From the NCBI GenBank assembly GCA_965178125.1, contig CBCXTV010000034.1, positions 1-26,423 of the forward strand: a stretch of 26,423 bases of DNA, given 5' to 3'. This stretch comes from Bilabrum cf. latius. Lineage: Eukaryota; Bigyra: Bicosoecida; Bigyra; Bicosoecida. Of this stretch, positions 14,759 to 23,768 are shown piece after piece (the stretch's first letter is position 1; the number at the start of each line of letters is the position of its first letter). The position numbers and the translations under genes are program-made. Below the pieces are notes generated by a model, which was not told the origin of the DNA, did not search any database, and saw only the letters and a program-made list of their open reading frames with translations.

Positions 14759-16975
14759 GTGCCCGTGTCCCTGACGCATAGTGCGGTCGTCGGAGCGGGA
14801 AAAAGGACGACCGATTTCATGCCGAACGTCCCTTCGGTGGTAGGCTACAAGGCGGACGCGTACATGGCGGTCGACCCCCGGACAGGCAGGCCAGGGATGA
14901 GTAGGCGGGAATACCTGGACGCGATCAAGGTCCAAGCCTTGACCCACTACTATGAGTTGATGGTCACACGCCTGCGCGACGACGACCCGGCGATGCTCCA
15001 TTTGCATCAGCACCGGAAGGACTCAGTGAGGGCGGACGTGCGGCGCCGTTTCGCTGAGCAGCGGACGTGGGTCGTCCGTGAGTTCATCGAAATGGCCCGC
15101 AGGTTCCGCGAAACGCAGAAGGAGGAGGAGCACACGATCAAGTACAAGCGCCGTTTGTTGAGGCGGGCGGCGAAGTATTTCCTCCTGACCGGCGAGGACG
15201 GGTTCTTCACCTTCCTCGACCCGGGCATGGCGAACTTTATGGATGTGGAAGAGTCCGCCGGTCCCCCCGAGTTGGATGACGATGAATCGTTCGACGAAGA
15301 CGACATTCATGCAACCATCGATGCATGGACAACTGGGGGGCAATGGGACATTACCGTGGCACCCGTCGACAAGATCAGGGAAGTGGTCGGCGAAATGGCG
15401 AAGGAGGAGATCCAGAGGCGAGTGGCTGCGGGGTTGATGGACGCGAGGGCTCAGGACCAGCCGGGTGATGGGAGTAGGACTCCCGTGTTGCCGGTTGATC
15501 CCGAGACCTCGGCCGCCTCCCCCGCGGCGCCCAAGGATGAGCCGATGGAGGAGACGCGTGGAGGTGAGACCTCCGCCGCGCCGTCCTCCGTCGGTCCGCC
15601 CACGTCTGAGGAGGTGCCGCGTGGGAGTCAGACTCCCACCGCGGTTCTCCCCGATGGCTCTGGTGCCTCCGCGACGGCTCCGCGCGGGAGTGAGACTCCC
15701 GCTCCGGTTGCTGGTGCGGAGGCGCCTGGCGCGCCTGGGCCCTCAGGGCCCGGGCCGACCCCCACATCAGGTCCTGAGCCGAGCGAGATGCCCGAGGCCG
15801 GCGCTCTGGGTGAGGAGGAAGCGGCGCGCGGGAGCGGGACTCTCGCTGCGTCTGCGGAGTCCAAACCCATGGATGTCGACGAGGAGGCGCCAAGTGGTGA
15901 GAACCTGCTCTCGAACTTCATGCCGGCGCCTCCGATGTGCGCGCCGCCGACGTGCATCGTTTCCAAGGACGTCGTGGACGTTGGGACGTTCGTGTGTGCG
16001 CCCTTGGGACCGTTCGGTGCTATTGACTACCACGGTCACCCGATCCGGCCCGACGGGGCCACAGGGTCCGGGGCCAGCGTGTTGCTCATCTCCCTTGACA
16101 TGAAGCACTTCGTGTTCGGCTACACGAGGAAGTCCAGGAGCACGCAAGGTCAGTATTGGACGACTTTTGGTGGCAACCGGGACAGACAGGATGACGGGCC
16201 CGTGGCTGTGGCTATGCGGGAATTCTCGGAAGAACATGGGAAAGAGTTTCCCTTGTGGGCCCATCCATGCGTTGGATACGTTTGGTCGAGGCACCATGTC
16301 ACATTCGTAGTCATGTGTGATCCAGATTACGCTTGTTGGACATTCCATAGGAACAGTGAAGTGACAGAGGTCGTGCGCGTTTGCATCTTGGAAAATGTGC
16401 AATGGTCGAAATTGGTGCGTAGGGCATGCCAGAGTGCCGTGATTGCCGTGGCCTCGTTCCTCAGCGGCTCCGACCCCAAGCACAGGGAGAAGGTGCAGAA
16501 GGCGTTGGAGTTGGACCCGTGCAGCGGGATCAGTGAGTGCAGGCGCAAGTACACCAAATTCACCATGCCCTTGATCTGGATGCCGAGAGAGGCGTTGTAC
16601 GGTGCTGAGCCGAAAGGGATTGGTAGTCGGCCGCTTGGGCGAGGGAGTAAGACTCCCCCAGTACCCATCGCCGGCACCGCCCTGGTGCTCATGCACGGAC
16701 AGAGGGCGAGGGTGGAGGTGTGGGACGAGCCGGTGCCCAAGTTGCACGGCAGCAAGAACAGCGAGTCGCTCTTCAAGAGTATGGAGCTCGGGTTGCAGAT
16801 CGCGTTGCGTCAGCCTTGGCACCCGGTGAACTCGGTGTTCGGCCCGCTCATGTCCTCGAAGGCGGCATACCCCGACGTCGTGGAGCACCGTCCATGGGTA
16901 CTCATGGATACAGTGTCAGAGTATCACGCACCATCACGCGTCGATGGCCCATTTCGACATGTACGGCCATTATAG
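14759..16975 (+). CDS. nudix-like: Module-2 protein with helical region and NUDIX domain
   Basis: The frame is open upstream from about 14725 and appears to continue the previous protein (GVEYAFDERYSVPV). The M written at 14759 is a GTG. Residues 30-160 are helical and basic (SRREYLDAIKVQAL, RRLLRRAAKYFLL). An acidic segment and a Pro/Ala linker with five in-phase hairpins follow. From about residue 385 to 570 a NUDIX domain appears: WTTFGGNRDRQDDG, then AMREFSEEHGKEF at about residue 485, matching REUxEExGU; Asp stands where the upstream Glu of the box is expected. NUDIX enzymes hydrolyse nucleoside diphosphates linked to another group, such as ADP-ribose, NAD or RNA caps. The substrate cannot be told here. 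Confidence 0.72.
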   Translation: MPVSLTHSAVVGAGKRTTDFMPNVPSVVGYKADAYMAVDPRTGRPGMSRREYLDAIKVQALTHYYELMVTRLRDDDPAMLHLHQHRKDSVRADVRRRFAEQRTWVVREFIEMARRFRETQKEEEHTIKYKRRLLRRAAKYFLLTGEDGFFTFLDPGMANFMDVEESAGPPELDDDESFDEDDIHATIDAWTTGGQWDITVAPVDKIREVVGEMAKEEIQRRVAAGLMDARAQDQPGDGSRTPVLPVDPETSAASPAAPKDEPMEETRGGETSAAPSSVGPPTSEEVPRGSQTPTAVLPDGSGASATAPRGSETPAPVAGAEAPGAPGPSGPGPTPTSGPEPSEMPEAGALGEEEAARGSGTLAASAESKPMDVDEEAPSGENLLSNFMPAPPMCAPPTCIVSKDVVDVGTFVCAPLGPFGAIDYHGHPIRPDGATGSGASVLLISLDMKHFVFGYTRKSRSTQGQYWTTFGGNRDRQDDGPVAVAMREFSEEHGKEFPLWAHPCVGYVWSRHHVTFVVMCDPDYACWTFHRNSEVTEVVRVCILENVQWSKLVRRACQSAVIAVASFLSGSDPKHREKVQKALELDPCSGISECRRKYTKFTMPLIWMPREALYGAEPKGIGSRPLGRGSKTPPVPIAGTALVLMHGQRARVEVWDEPVPKLHGSKNSESLFKSMELGLQIALRQPWHPVNSVFGPLMSSKAAYPDVVEHRPWVLMDTVSEYHAPSRVDGPFRHVRPL
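15468..16659 (+). repeat. In-frame hairpins flanking the NUDIX domain (6 copies)
   Basis: Copies are at 15468 (AGG), 15558 (GAG), 15621 (CAG), 15684 (GAG), 15828 (GGG, degenerate) and 16641 (AAG). Five precede the NUDIX domain and one follows it. Confidence 0.9.
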
Positions 16976-19900
16976 GGAGCATGCAATGGGGTGGTCTACT
17001 GAGGTTGACGATCGCACGCGCGTGCACCCGGACTATATCCGTGACCGGAAGAAGGGTATCATTGGCCCGAACGTCATCGACCCCACGCGCGATGAGGACG
17101 TCGACCGCATCAAGGGCCTCCCTGGAGCGTTGGGCATTGAGCGAGACGTCGAGCTCGAGGGGCGCGGGAGTCGGACTCCCGCTGCCTCTTCGGGGCCCGG
17201 TGCTGCCGCGAGTGGAAGTCAGTCGTCCACGGACGCGCCGCGGCCTCCGACTCTCACTCAGTCCACGATTCCCCCCGTCGCTGAGGAGGTCCCTGCCGGG
17301 AGCGGGAGTCAGACTCCCGCAGGCCCGGTGGAGGCCTCCAGTGAGGGTGACGTTGTGGAGCCGGAAGAGGAGGCGGACTATGGTGACGCATCCTCGGTCG
17401 ACCCCATGACGGCTGCCCTTAAGGTCTCATTCAGGGGTACGTCGCACTTGGCCGAGAAGCAGGACCTCCTATCGTTTCCCTACGCCACCGAGGTGGAGTA
17501 CATATATGGTGGTTGTAGGACGGGTGCGGAGATGGCGGCGATCACCATGGCGGCGTATCTGAACCTCAATCGTGGGGGTTACGCCCCTGCTTGGGGGGAC
17601 GACGCGTTCCGAATTGGTGGTTACATGCCGGGCACGCACGGGCTTTCGACGGTGCATCCGTCGGTCCCGGACGCCGAGAAGGAGGTGGCCGCGTGGCGGA
17701 AGACGCTCGAGAAGTGCGACGGCGTGCTGATTTTCTGCTGGGCTACCATGAGTGACGAATTGCTTGAGTTGTGGTACATGGCCCAACATGATTATAAGCG
17801 GCATACTAAGGTGATAGATGTGTCGGCAGGTCGAAAGCACATGGTCGGTACCATCTGCGAGTGGTGTAATGAGTACCATGTCAAACGTTTGTGGATTACC
17901 GGCGAAACAGAGGACGAACTTGCCCATCCGATGTGGCGGCCGCTGGCATATTATCTCATCGACGAGTTCAAGCCCACTGCGGAGAACTACACGATTGAGC
18001 CGGACCGAGATTACGACCAGGACCGGACAACCTTGCCGAAGGAGCTCAACGATGTGATCCACAGGGGCGATGTCTTCTACTCCCTCGACAGGGACGAGGA
18101 GGCTCCGACGACCACGATGGGTGACGGCGGAGGTCAGACCTCCGCAGACCCCATCGAGGTCGATGAGGCGATGCCGGACGCGGAGGGCGAGGCTGGCGAG
18201 AGTGGGACTCTCGCGAAGGCCACGTTCCTGCGTCCGGACACCGCCAAGCGCGCCGGACTAGAGCTTGAAGAGGATCGAGGCGACGATTTCACCCAAGTGA
18301 TCGATTCACTCCCACCAGAGCATCGCGAGCGCATTCATCGCCTTCTTCAAGTCGAGGCCGCGTTGGGCGCCGACGTCATCGTCAGTCTTCATCGGGCCGA
18401 TAGCCTTTCGGCTGCGGACGTGGCTTATGCCAGCTGGACGTCCGTGATCGCCCTGATGGAGAAGGAAGACGTGGAAGCTGCCGGGGAGTCGAAGATCTAC
18501 TTGGAGAACTTGAGGAGAAAGGTTGATTCGATCATGGAGGCTCGGTCTGAGCCCAAGGCAGCGTCATCTCACGGAGCGAGGGCCGCGATGGAGCAGCAGG
18601 ACGATGAGGAAGAAGATCCGTCGCTCAAGGTGCCCGCGCCCGAGGAGTTGGCAGATGCCCAGTTCGCCACGGCCGGGCTCTCGTCATTGGCGGCGCAGGC
18701 CCGTATCATTGAGGCGGGCAAGGAGGCAGCTTCGTCGGACGTTGCGCAGATTGACAAGCCGTCCGACAAGACCACGGTCACGATCGAAGATCTGTCGGGC
18801 TGCGTTCTCCCCGGGAATCAGGCGAGATTGGACCAGTACTTGCAGCAGAATCCCGAGGGGATGCCGCAACTGGAGCATGAGCCGCTCGACAAGAAGGCTG
18901 AGGAGCACGTGATCGGGGACGAAGACGAAGCTCCCGGACCGCCGGGGCCACCCACGGGCACCTTTGCCTCGGAGGTTCCGACCTACGCGGCGGGTGGCGT
19001 TGGGCCGGCGGTGTCGACCATGGGTTCGGAAGACCCGACTTTCCCGGGAGGTATGGTGGGGCCTTCCCTCTCCACTGTGGGATCGGAGGTACTCCTTCTC
19101 CCGGGGCAGTTGGTCGGGAGTCGCTCCGGCCCTTATGTGCCGGAGTCGTCCGGCACTGAGGAGCCCGGGGCCCAGGCGGAGGCCGTCGTCGGCGGGCCCG
19201 GGCCTTCCAGCGGAAGTTTGACTTCCGCAGGATTGCTTGGGACCCGATATAGCGACTCGGTTCCGCCTGGCGCGACGGAGATGCTCGGAGAGGAGCGTGG
19301 TGGAGGTAGGACCTCCGCAGCGCACCTCGAAGAGGTCGCCGGTGAGTTGGAGCAGCAGGATGTCGCGATGGACGTGGATGAAGACCTCTCCCCGAAGGAT
19401 GCGACGTCCAAGTCAATGGCTAAGGCTCTGAACAAAATCGGCCCGCGTTTCAAGGGCACCGCCGAGGGTGCGGCTCGCCGTACGTTGTCGATGACTGACA
19501 GGTCTACGCGCGTCGATCCGGTATCAGCCTGGCACAAACTCACCTCTCAGCATGATCAGTCAGGAGAGGCTTTGCCCATCTTTCCGCCGGACGTCATAGC
19601 CAGGATTCTGCGCCAACCCCCCGCTGCGGGCGCGGCGTCTTCCTACTCCCAGGCGGTCCGCGGAGGTCAGACCTCCGCAGTGGCTGCCGCGGCCGTCCCC
19701 GTTGGTGGGAGTCGGACTCCCGCAGACGTGGAAGTCAAGGAGGAGGAGGATGACGAGCCTACGATTGATCAGCAGGAGTTTGCGCGGCGTATCGCTGTTG
19801 GGGCTGCCGCGCATCCGCAGATCGACTTGTCGAAGGAGATGTCCAGGAAGGAGAAGAGACAGGTGGCAAGGGCGAACGTTCTGGCGTTGAGGGCAAGAAG

Positions 19901-22058
19901 AGATGAAGAGATTGCAGTAGCCGCCCAGATCCTGCAAGAACAGCAGTCCCAGGCGTCGATCCAAGGGGATGCGAGGGTTGTCGTGTCGGGCGTTGGACGC
20001 CCGAGTGACGAGCAATACCTCCATATCCCGGAGATCAGCGCTCAGGGCAGCTGGGCGCAGAGCGTCGATGAGCTCAAGGAGTTGTTGGCGGACTGGTGCG
20101 GCGACGACGTGGGCGCGAGGGATCCGGCCTGCAAGGTCATTACTCCAGAGATGAGGAAGCTCCGAAACGGACAGCGCATTGTTCCGGATACCCTCAAGCT
20201 GAAGCCCCTCACGAGCCTGATGGTTGTGACGGGCAACCGTGGTGGCTCGTTCGTGACCGAGTATTTTGCCAACTATCGGCAAGAGGAGAGTGATCTGCGT
20301 AAGCACATCAACCAGGCGAGGCATCACGCGAGGAACCCGAACACGAGGTTCTCGAATGCTTACAACGACATCTCCAGGACGCTCGGGGCGTGGTTGCGCC
20401 ACACAGGCCTCAACCATGTCAGTGGCCCTATCACCCGCGATCAGCCCGGTTTGTCAATGGACACCGGGGGATGGGCGCCGTGGGGCACAGTGGTCAGGCG
20501 GCTGCACCAGCTGCTGGCGGATGGCTACAACACAGCAGGATGCAAGAGAATGACCACGTCGGCCGTCCGTTTCGTGATCACGGAGAACGTCGTCTTGGCG
20601 ACCATCCTCGCGTTGGATGTGAAGGGTCGGTTCCAATTGGCCTTCTGCAAGGATCCGCACAACGAAATCGAGATCCGGGGAGTCAGAGCGGTCCAGGGGC
20701 ACAGTTTGATGTTCATCGATGAGGCGCGTTTGGCCTATTGCCCCGCTGGTGCCGCGGCGTTGAAGCAGACGATCAAGGAGCTCTGGCATGGCACCAAGCA
20801 GGACAGCCTGATGGGCATTTTGGCCAACGGATTGATCCCCGGAGGAAGCGATGGTCGTATCAGAAGGAATTGCGTCCACATCTCACCGGTTCATCCCTGG
20901 ATGGAAGGAGCTGAGCACACCAACCGCTCCAACTCCGACTGCTTTGTTCGCATTGACGTGGACAAGTTGTACCAGCGCGTCCCAGTGCAGCACATCTTTC
21001 AGTCGGCGAATGGGACGGTGTTGGTTCGGGACGCGGTTCCGGTGTCATGCTTCAAGGAGATCGTTTACCAGAACGGCCCCGGGGATTACCAGGTTGTGTG
21101 GAGCGCCTCCCGTGTCGGACAGGCGCCAAGTGTGGTCGTCCCGTCCGCCGGGGGCATGCGCGATCACTCCGGTGGTGCGGTTCAAGCCGCCCGTCGGTGG
21201 GCCAGCGGGAGTCGGACTCCCGCAGGGTCTGCTGCGGGCGGCGGTGGGAGTCAGACACCCATGCAGGAACCGCCTACCGTGGGGATCTCGCTCGACGTGG
21301 ACTTGGACATTGCAGGTCGCGTTACCTTTCATTGCCCTGTGTGTGAGAGTGTTTGCTTCGCAGGGGCGTGTTTTTGTTTCTCGTGTCGATCCAGGTTCTA
21401 CTATGAGGACGAGGCCCACAAGCTCCGGCCGATGGCGGCAGGCGTCGCGGTGCCGAGGGCCAGCCCGGAGACGCTGGCGCTGCTCAAGGAGGCCCGAGGA
21501 GAGCTAGGTCTTGGTCGAGGACGATCCGCGGGAAGCAACATGTGGCGTGACATCAAGCGTGGTAAAAGGTTAGGAGAGGAATGGCGTGGCCCAGGTTGGC
21601 AGAACCCGGAAGCGATAGAACGCATTCAAAATGCAGCAAAGAAGGGCGGTGTGCCATTTACGTGGTCTGCGGGACGTTGCGACCCTTGGACTCCGACGAG
21701 TGAGCATTCGCGGCCGGACTCGCAGATCACCCTCACGCCTCGTGACTTCGTGTACGCGGTGTTGAGTATGATGGGCGGCCCATACACAGACGACCCGGAT
21801 TCGCTGACCGGTGACGCCGCGGTGAAGCGCACGAATGCCGTCACGTTCATCAACATCGTGAGTGTGTTGGGCACCGATGTGCTTTGGGAGATCATGCGCG
21901 ACGAGACGATCTCGGCCGACGCAGTGTTTTTGGGTATTTACAATACCATTAGAGATATTCCCCAGATTGAGGAGAGTGTCATTCAAGTATTGGGGAATAC
22001 CGTCGACCGCGAGGACTTTGCGTTTGCGCTGAACTTCACACGCCGCGAGGTCGCCTAG
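16944..22058 (+). CDS. kptA-like: Large module-2 protein: SLOG-like domain, helical linker, KptA/Tpt1 RNA 2'-phosphotransferase, zinc ribbon
   Basis: The frame has 1704 codons. Residues about 160-350 look like a cpYpsA-type SLOG Rossmann domain: YGGCRTGAEMAA at 188-199, then WRKTLEKCDGVLIF, TKVIDVS and VKRLWITGETEDE. Residues 350-1040 are acidic and Ala/Glu-rich, with hairpins and a short triple repeat. Residues about 1105-1385 are a KptA/Tpt1 domain: WLRH (Arg 1152, His 1153), MDTGGW, VRAVQGHS (Arg 1248), WHGT (His 1282), CVHIS and an Arg near 1328. This accounts for the Arg-His-Arg-Arg set used to move an RNA 2'-phosphate to NAD. A zinc ribbon (CPVC then CFSC) lies near 1465-1485, and a helical domain closes the frame. 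The start overlaps the previous frame by 32 bases. Confidence 0.85.
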   Translation: MAHFDMYGHYREHAMGWSTEVDDRTRVHPDYIRDRKKGIIGPNVIDPTRDEDVDRIKGLPGALGIERDVELEGRGSRTPAASSGPGAAASGSQSSTDAPRPPTLTQSTIPPVAEEVPAGSGSQTPAGPVEASSEGDVVEPEEEADYGDASSVDPMTAALKVSFRGTSHLAEKQDLLSFPYATEVEYIYGGCRTGAEMAAITMAAYLNLNRGGYAPAWGDDAFRIGGYMPGTHGLSTVHPSVPDAEKEVAAWRKTLEKCDGVLIFCWATMSDELLELWYMAQHDYKRHTKVIDVSAGRKHMVGTICEWCNEYHVKRLWITGETEDELAHPMWRPLAYYLIDEFKPTAENYTIEPDRDYDQDRTTLPKELNDVIHRGDVFYSLDRDEEAPTTTMGDGGGQTSADPIEVDEAMPDAEGEAGESGTLAKATFLRPDTAKRAGLELEEDRGDDFTQVIDSLPPEHRERIHRLLQVEAALGADVIVSLHRADSLSAADVAYASWTSVIALMEKEDVEAAGESKIYLENLRRKVDSIMEARSEPKAASSHGARAAMEQQDDEEEDPSLKVPAPEELADAQFATAGLSSLAAQARIIEAGKEAASSDVAQIDKPSDKTTVTIEDLSGCVLPGNQARLDQYLQQNPEGMPQLEHEPLDKKAEEHVIGDEDEAPGPPGPPTGTFASEVPTYAAGGVGPAVSTMGSEDPTFPGGMVGPSLSTVGSEVLLLPGQLVGSRSGPYVPESSGTEEPGAQAEAVVGGPGPSSGSLTSAGLLGTRYSDSVPPGATEMLGEERGGGRTSAAHLEEVAGELEQQDVAMDVDEDLSPKDATSKSMAKALNKIGPRFKGTAEGAARRTLSMTDRSTRVDPVSAWHKLTSQHDQSGEALPIFPPDVIARILRQPPAAGAASSYSQAVRGGQTSAVAAAAVPVGGSRTPADVEVKEEEDDEPTIDQQEFARRIAVGAAAHPQIDLSKEMSRKEKRQVARANVLALRARRDEEIAVAAQILQEQQSQASIQGDARVVVSGVGRPSDEQYLHIPEISAQGSWAQSVDELKELLADWCGDDVGARDPACKVITPEMRKLRNGQRIVPDTLKLKPLTSLMVVTGNRGGSFVTEYFANYRQEESDLRKHINQARHHARNPNTRFSNAYNDISRTLGAWLRHTGLNHVSGPITRDQPGLSMDTGGWAPWGTVVRRLHQLLADGYNTAGCKRMTTSAVRFVITENVVLATILALDVKGRFQLAFCKDPHNEIEIRGVRAVQGHSLMFIDEARLAYCPAGAAALKQTIKELWHGTKQDSLMGILANGLIPGGSDGRIRRNCVHISPVHPWMEGAEHTNRSNSDCFVRIDVDKLYQRVPVQHIFQSANGTVLVRDAVPVSCFKEIVYQNGPGDYQVVWSASRVGQAPSVVVPSAGGMRDHSGGAVQAARRWASGSRTPAGSAAGGGGSQTPMQEPPTVGISLDVDLDIAGRVTFHCPVCESVCFAGACFCFSCRSRFYYEDEAHKLRPMAAGVAVPRASPETLALLKEARGELGLGRGRSAGSNMWRDIKRGKRLGEEWRGPGWQNPEAIERIQNAAKKGGVPFTWSAGRCDPWTPTSEHSRPDSQITLTPRDFVYAVLSMMGGPYTDDPDSLTGDAAVKRTNAVTFINIVSVLGTDVLWEIMRDETISADAVFLGIYNTIRDIPQIEESVIQVLGNTVDREDFAFALNFTRREVA
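17164..18214 (+). repeat. In-frame hairpins flanking the SLOG domain (5 copies)
   Basis: Copies are at 17164 (CGG), 17212 (CAG, decayed right arm), 17302 (CAG), 18127 (CAG) and 18196 (GGG, stem GCGAGAGT with matching partner). None lies between 17320 and 18127, where the SLOG domain sits. Confidence 0.9.
18970..19130 (+). repeat. Short imperfect tandem repeat in the coding linker, about 19 residues, three copies
   Basis: The protein reads SEVPTYAAGGVGPAVSTMG, then SEDPTFPGGMVGPSLSTVG, then a third partial copy beginning SEVLLLPGQLVG. Units are about 57 bases long. This is a local duplication within the disordered linker before the KptA domain. Confidence 0.7.
19210..20004 (+). repeat. Hairpins before the KptA domain (5 copies)
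   Basis: Copies are at 19210 (TTG), 19300 (AGG), 19660 (CAG), 19705 (CGG) and 19986 (TGG). The last has a perfect 8-bp stem with altered outer pairs (TCGGGCGT) and is the only clear copy read in a different phase (SGVGRPS). Confidence 0.9.
21205..21262 (+). repeat. In-frame hairpins between KptA and the zinc ribbon (2 copies)
   Basis: 21205-21223 is perfect (CGG). 21244-21262 (CAG) has an A:A mismatch in the stem and looks decayed. Confidence 0.85.
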
Positions 22059-22376
22059 TGGGGCGCCATTGTTGACCCTCAGAAGGGTCATCTTGCCCGC
22101 GACGCGCCGGTTGGGACCAGCGAGAGCAAGGCAGCGGCTCTGGCCAAGGGCCATGCCATCACCACTGCCGTTGGGAAGGCGAGACGGGCGACGCCGCCTC
22201 CCAAGCCGGCGGGCCCGACGACGGCCAAGGCCGCGAAGAGGAGTGGGAGTAGGACTTCCATGACGCCTCCCGCGCCGAAGGCCCGTCCGTCCGGCTCGCC
22301 GGGTCCAGGCGCTGGCCCAAAGGGGCAAGGCAAAGGTGGCGGGGGTAAGGCTCCCACCGCGCGCGACGCAACCTGA
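22059..22376 (+). CDS. In-frame extension after the TAG of the large module-2 protein
   Basis: After TAG at 22056-22058 the same frame stays open for 105 codons to a TGA at 22374. It is Lys/Ala/Pro/Gly-rich, and it carries hairpins at 22243 (GSRTSM) and 22339 (GGKAPT) in the standard phase. That suggests that it is or was translated, either by stop readthrough or before a recent stop mutation. Confidence 0.5.
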   Translation, partial: WGAIVDPQKGHLARDAPVGTSESKAAALAKGHAITTAVGKARRATPPPKPAGPTTAKAAKRSGSRTSMTPPAPKARPSGSPGPGAGPKGQGKGGGGKAPTARDAT

Positions 22377-22625
22377 GAAGGGGCCGGGACGCGGAAGTCA
22401 GACTTCCGCAGCGCCCGCTAAGCCCATCTCTCAGCCCGCGCACAAGGGTAAGAGTACCGGTCGCGGAGGTAAGGCCTCCGTCGAGCCGGACCCTATCCCG
22501 CCATGGAGAGCCCAAAGCGGCAAGTCGATCGGTCGCGGGAGTCAGGCTCCCGTGAGGCCGGAAGCGTCCTTCACTTTGGCGAAAGGGGGCGGAAAGGCCT
22601 CGGAGCGTGGAGGTAGGACCTCCAC
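22243..22625 (+). repeat. In-frame hairpins in the low-complexity tail (6 copies)
   Basis: Copies are at 22243 (AGG), 22339 (AAG), 22391 (CAG), 22463 (AAG), 22535 (CAG) and 22607 (AGG). Their phase shows the translated frame changing between 22357 and 22391. Confidence 0.9.
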
Positions 22626-22680
22626 ACCTCCGACGGCTCAGCCGCTCCCCCACTGCCAGCAAGTCTGGTGGAACGGGTAG
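22336..22680 (+). CDS. Low-complexity tail, second frame
   Basis: From about 22370 this frame continues the Gly/Lys/Pro-rich tail, with hairpins at 22391, 22463, 22535 and 22607 all in phase (GSQTSA, GGKASV, GSQAPV, GGRTST). Before 22370 it overlaps the previous frame and is a shadow. It ends in TAG at 22678 after leaving the natural frame near a run of five C at about 22647. No domain is present. Confidence 0.5.
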   Translation: MAGVRLPPRATQPEKGPGRGSQTSAAPAKPISQPAHKGKSTGRGGKASVEPDPIPPWRAQSGKSIGRGSQAPVRPEASFTLAKGGGKASERGGRTSTPPTAQPLPHCQQVWWNG

Positions 22681-23250
22681 CGGGAGCGGCACCCCTCCAC
22701 CACCGCCCTGGGCCTCGAGCCGGGGCGGACCACCGCAACGCGTGTGGGTCCCAAAGGGGTCCGCAGCGGCACCGGCCTCTGGCACGATGCCGCCTCCTCC
22801 GCCCACGACAACGATACCGTTTTCGAGTCCTCCGGCTGGCCAGACAGCATCTACGGGAACGCCCGCAAAGTCTAAGGCTTCAACACCTCCGCCGTTGAGA
22901 GGTTCGGTTGCTCGCGACCCGTTGATCACTCAGGACCCTCCGTCGCAATCGCACTTACCTGAGACCCGTGGAAGTCAGACTTCCACAAGGCCCAGGCAAG
23001 ACGAGGAGACGGGTAGAGCTAGGGAGTCTAGGGCGCAGGAGCGCAGGTCTTCGCCGAGATCGCGATCGGGAACTGGAGCTACACGAAGCGAGGCGAGACC
23101 ACCTTCGGCACCGACTGCGAGTTCACGGGGTGAAGAGCGGCGCCATGAGTCTTCAGGGCAATCTAGGCCCAGTGAGCATCGACCACGTTCACAACATGGT
23201 GAATCGTCGACGAGTCGCCAGCCTCGCCGTACCCTCGCGACTCGGGCGAT
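22607..23250 (+). CDS. Low-complexity tail, third frame: poly-Pro then Arg/Ser/Glu-rich
   Basis: The supported part runs from about 22650 (SGGTGSGSGTPPPPPW) to 23220 (SQHGESSTSRQ). It is Pro-rich first, then RS/RE-rich, like a disordered RNA-associated tail. The hairpin at 22968 is in phase (GSQTST). The frame itself stays open to 24079, but after 23220 the RS-rich protein and the next hairpins move to another frame, and the continuation here reads as hydrophobic shadow sequence. Confidence 0.5.
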
Positions 23251-23768
23251 CGTCGTTCTTCCCGAGACGACGAACCCCGTCGAGGGCGACGCCGATCTCC
23301 TACTCCAAGGGAATCGGAGCGTCGCCGCCGCCGATCTCCCTCTCCACGGGAATCTGGCGGCACGCGCCGGCGCCGTGACGAGGACCCTCGGGAGCGTGGA
23401 AGTCGGACTTCCGCTGCTCCGCAGGGTGATCGTCCGGCGCCGAGCGCGGCGTCTTGGCTGGATCGAGGTCGCGACTCTCCCATGCGCGGTCCAGGCCGGG
23501 GTGCCAGCGCCCCTTCCGTGGCAAAGGCGCCACCGCCGCCTCCGCCTCCAGAGCGAGCGGCATCCGCCTCTTCGCGTCACTCTCACGATTCGCCCTATCC
23601 AAGGGAACCTCGTCCGCGTCGAGACGCCGATTCTCCGGCCGACGACCGGACCCGATCTCGGAGGGCGTCGGGGGCAACGCAGGGCGGTGGGCGTCAGACG
23701 CACGCAGCTCCGCGGGACCCGCCTACGGCCTCAGAGCGACCCGAGGATCGCGGGAGTAGGACTTCCGC
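22968..23768 (+). repeat. In-frame hairpins in the RS-rich tail (4 copies)
   Basis: Copies are at 22968 (CAG, perfect), 23396 (CGG), 23687 (CAG, one mismatch) and 23750 (AGG). Confidence 0.9.
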
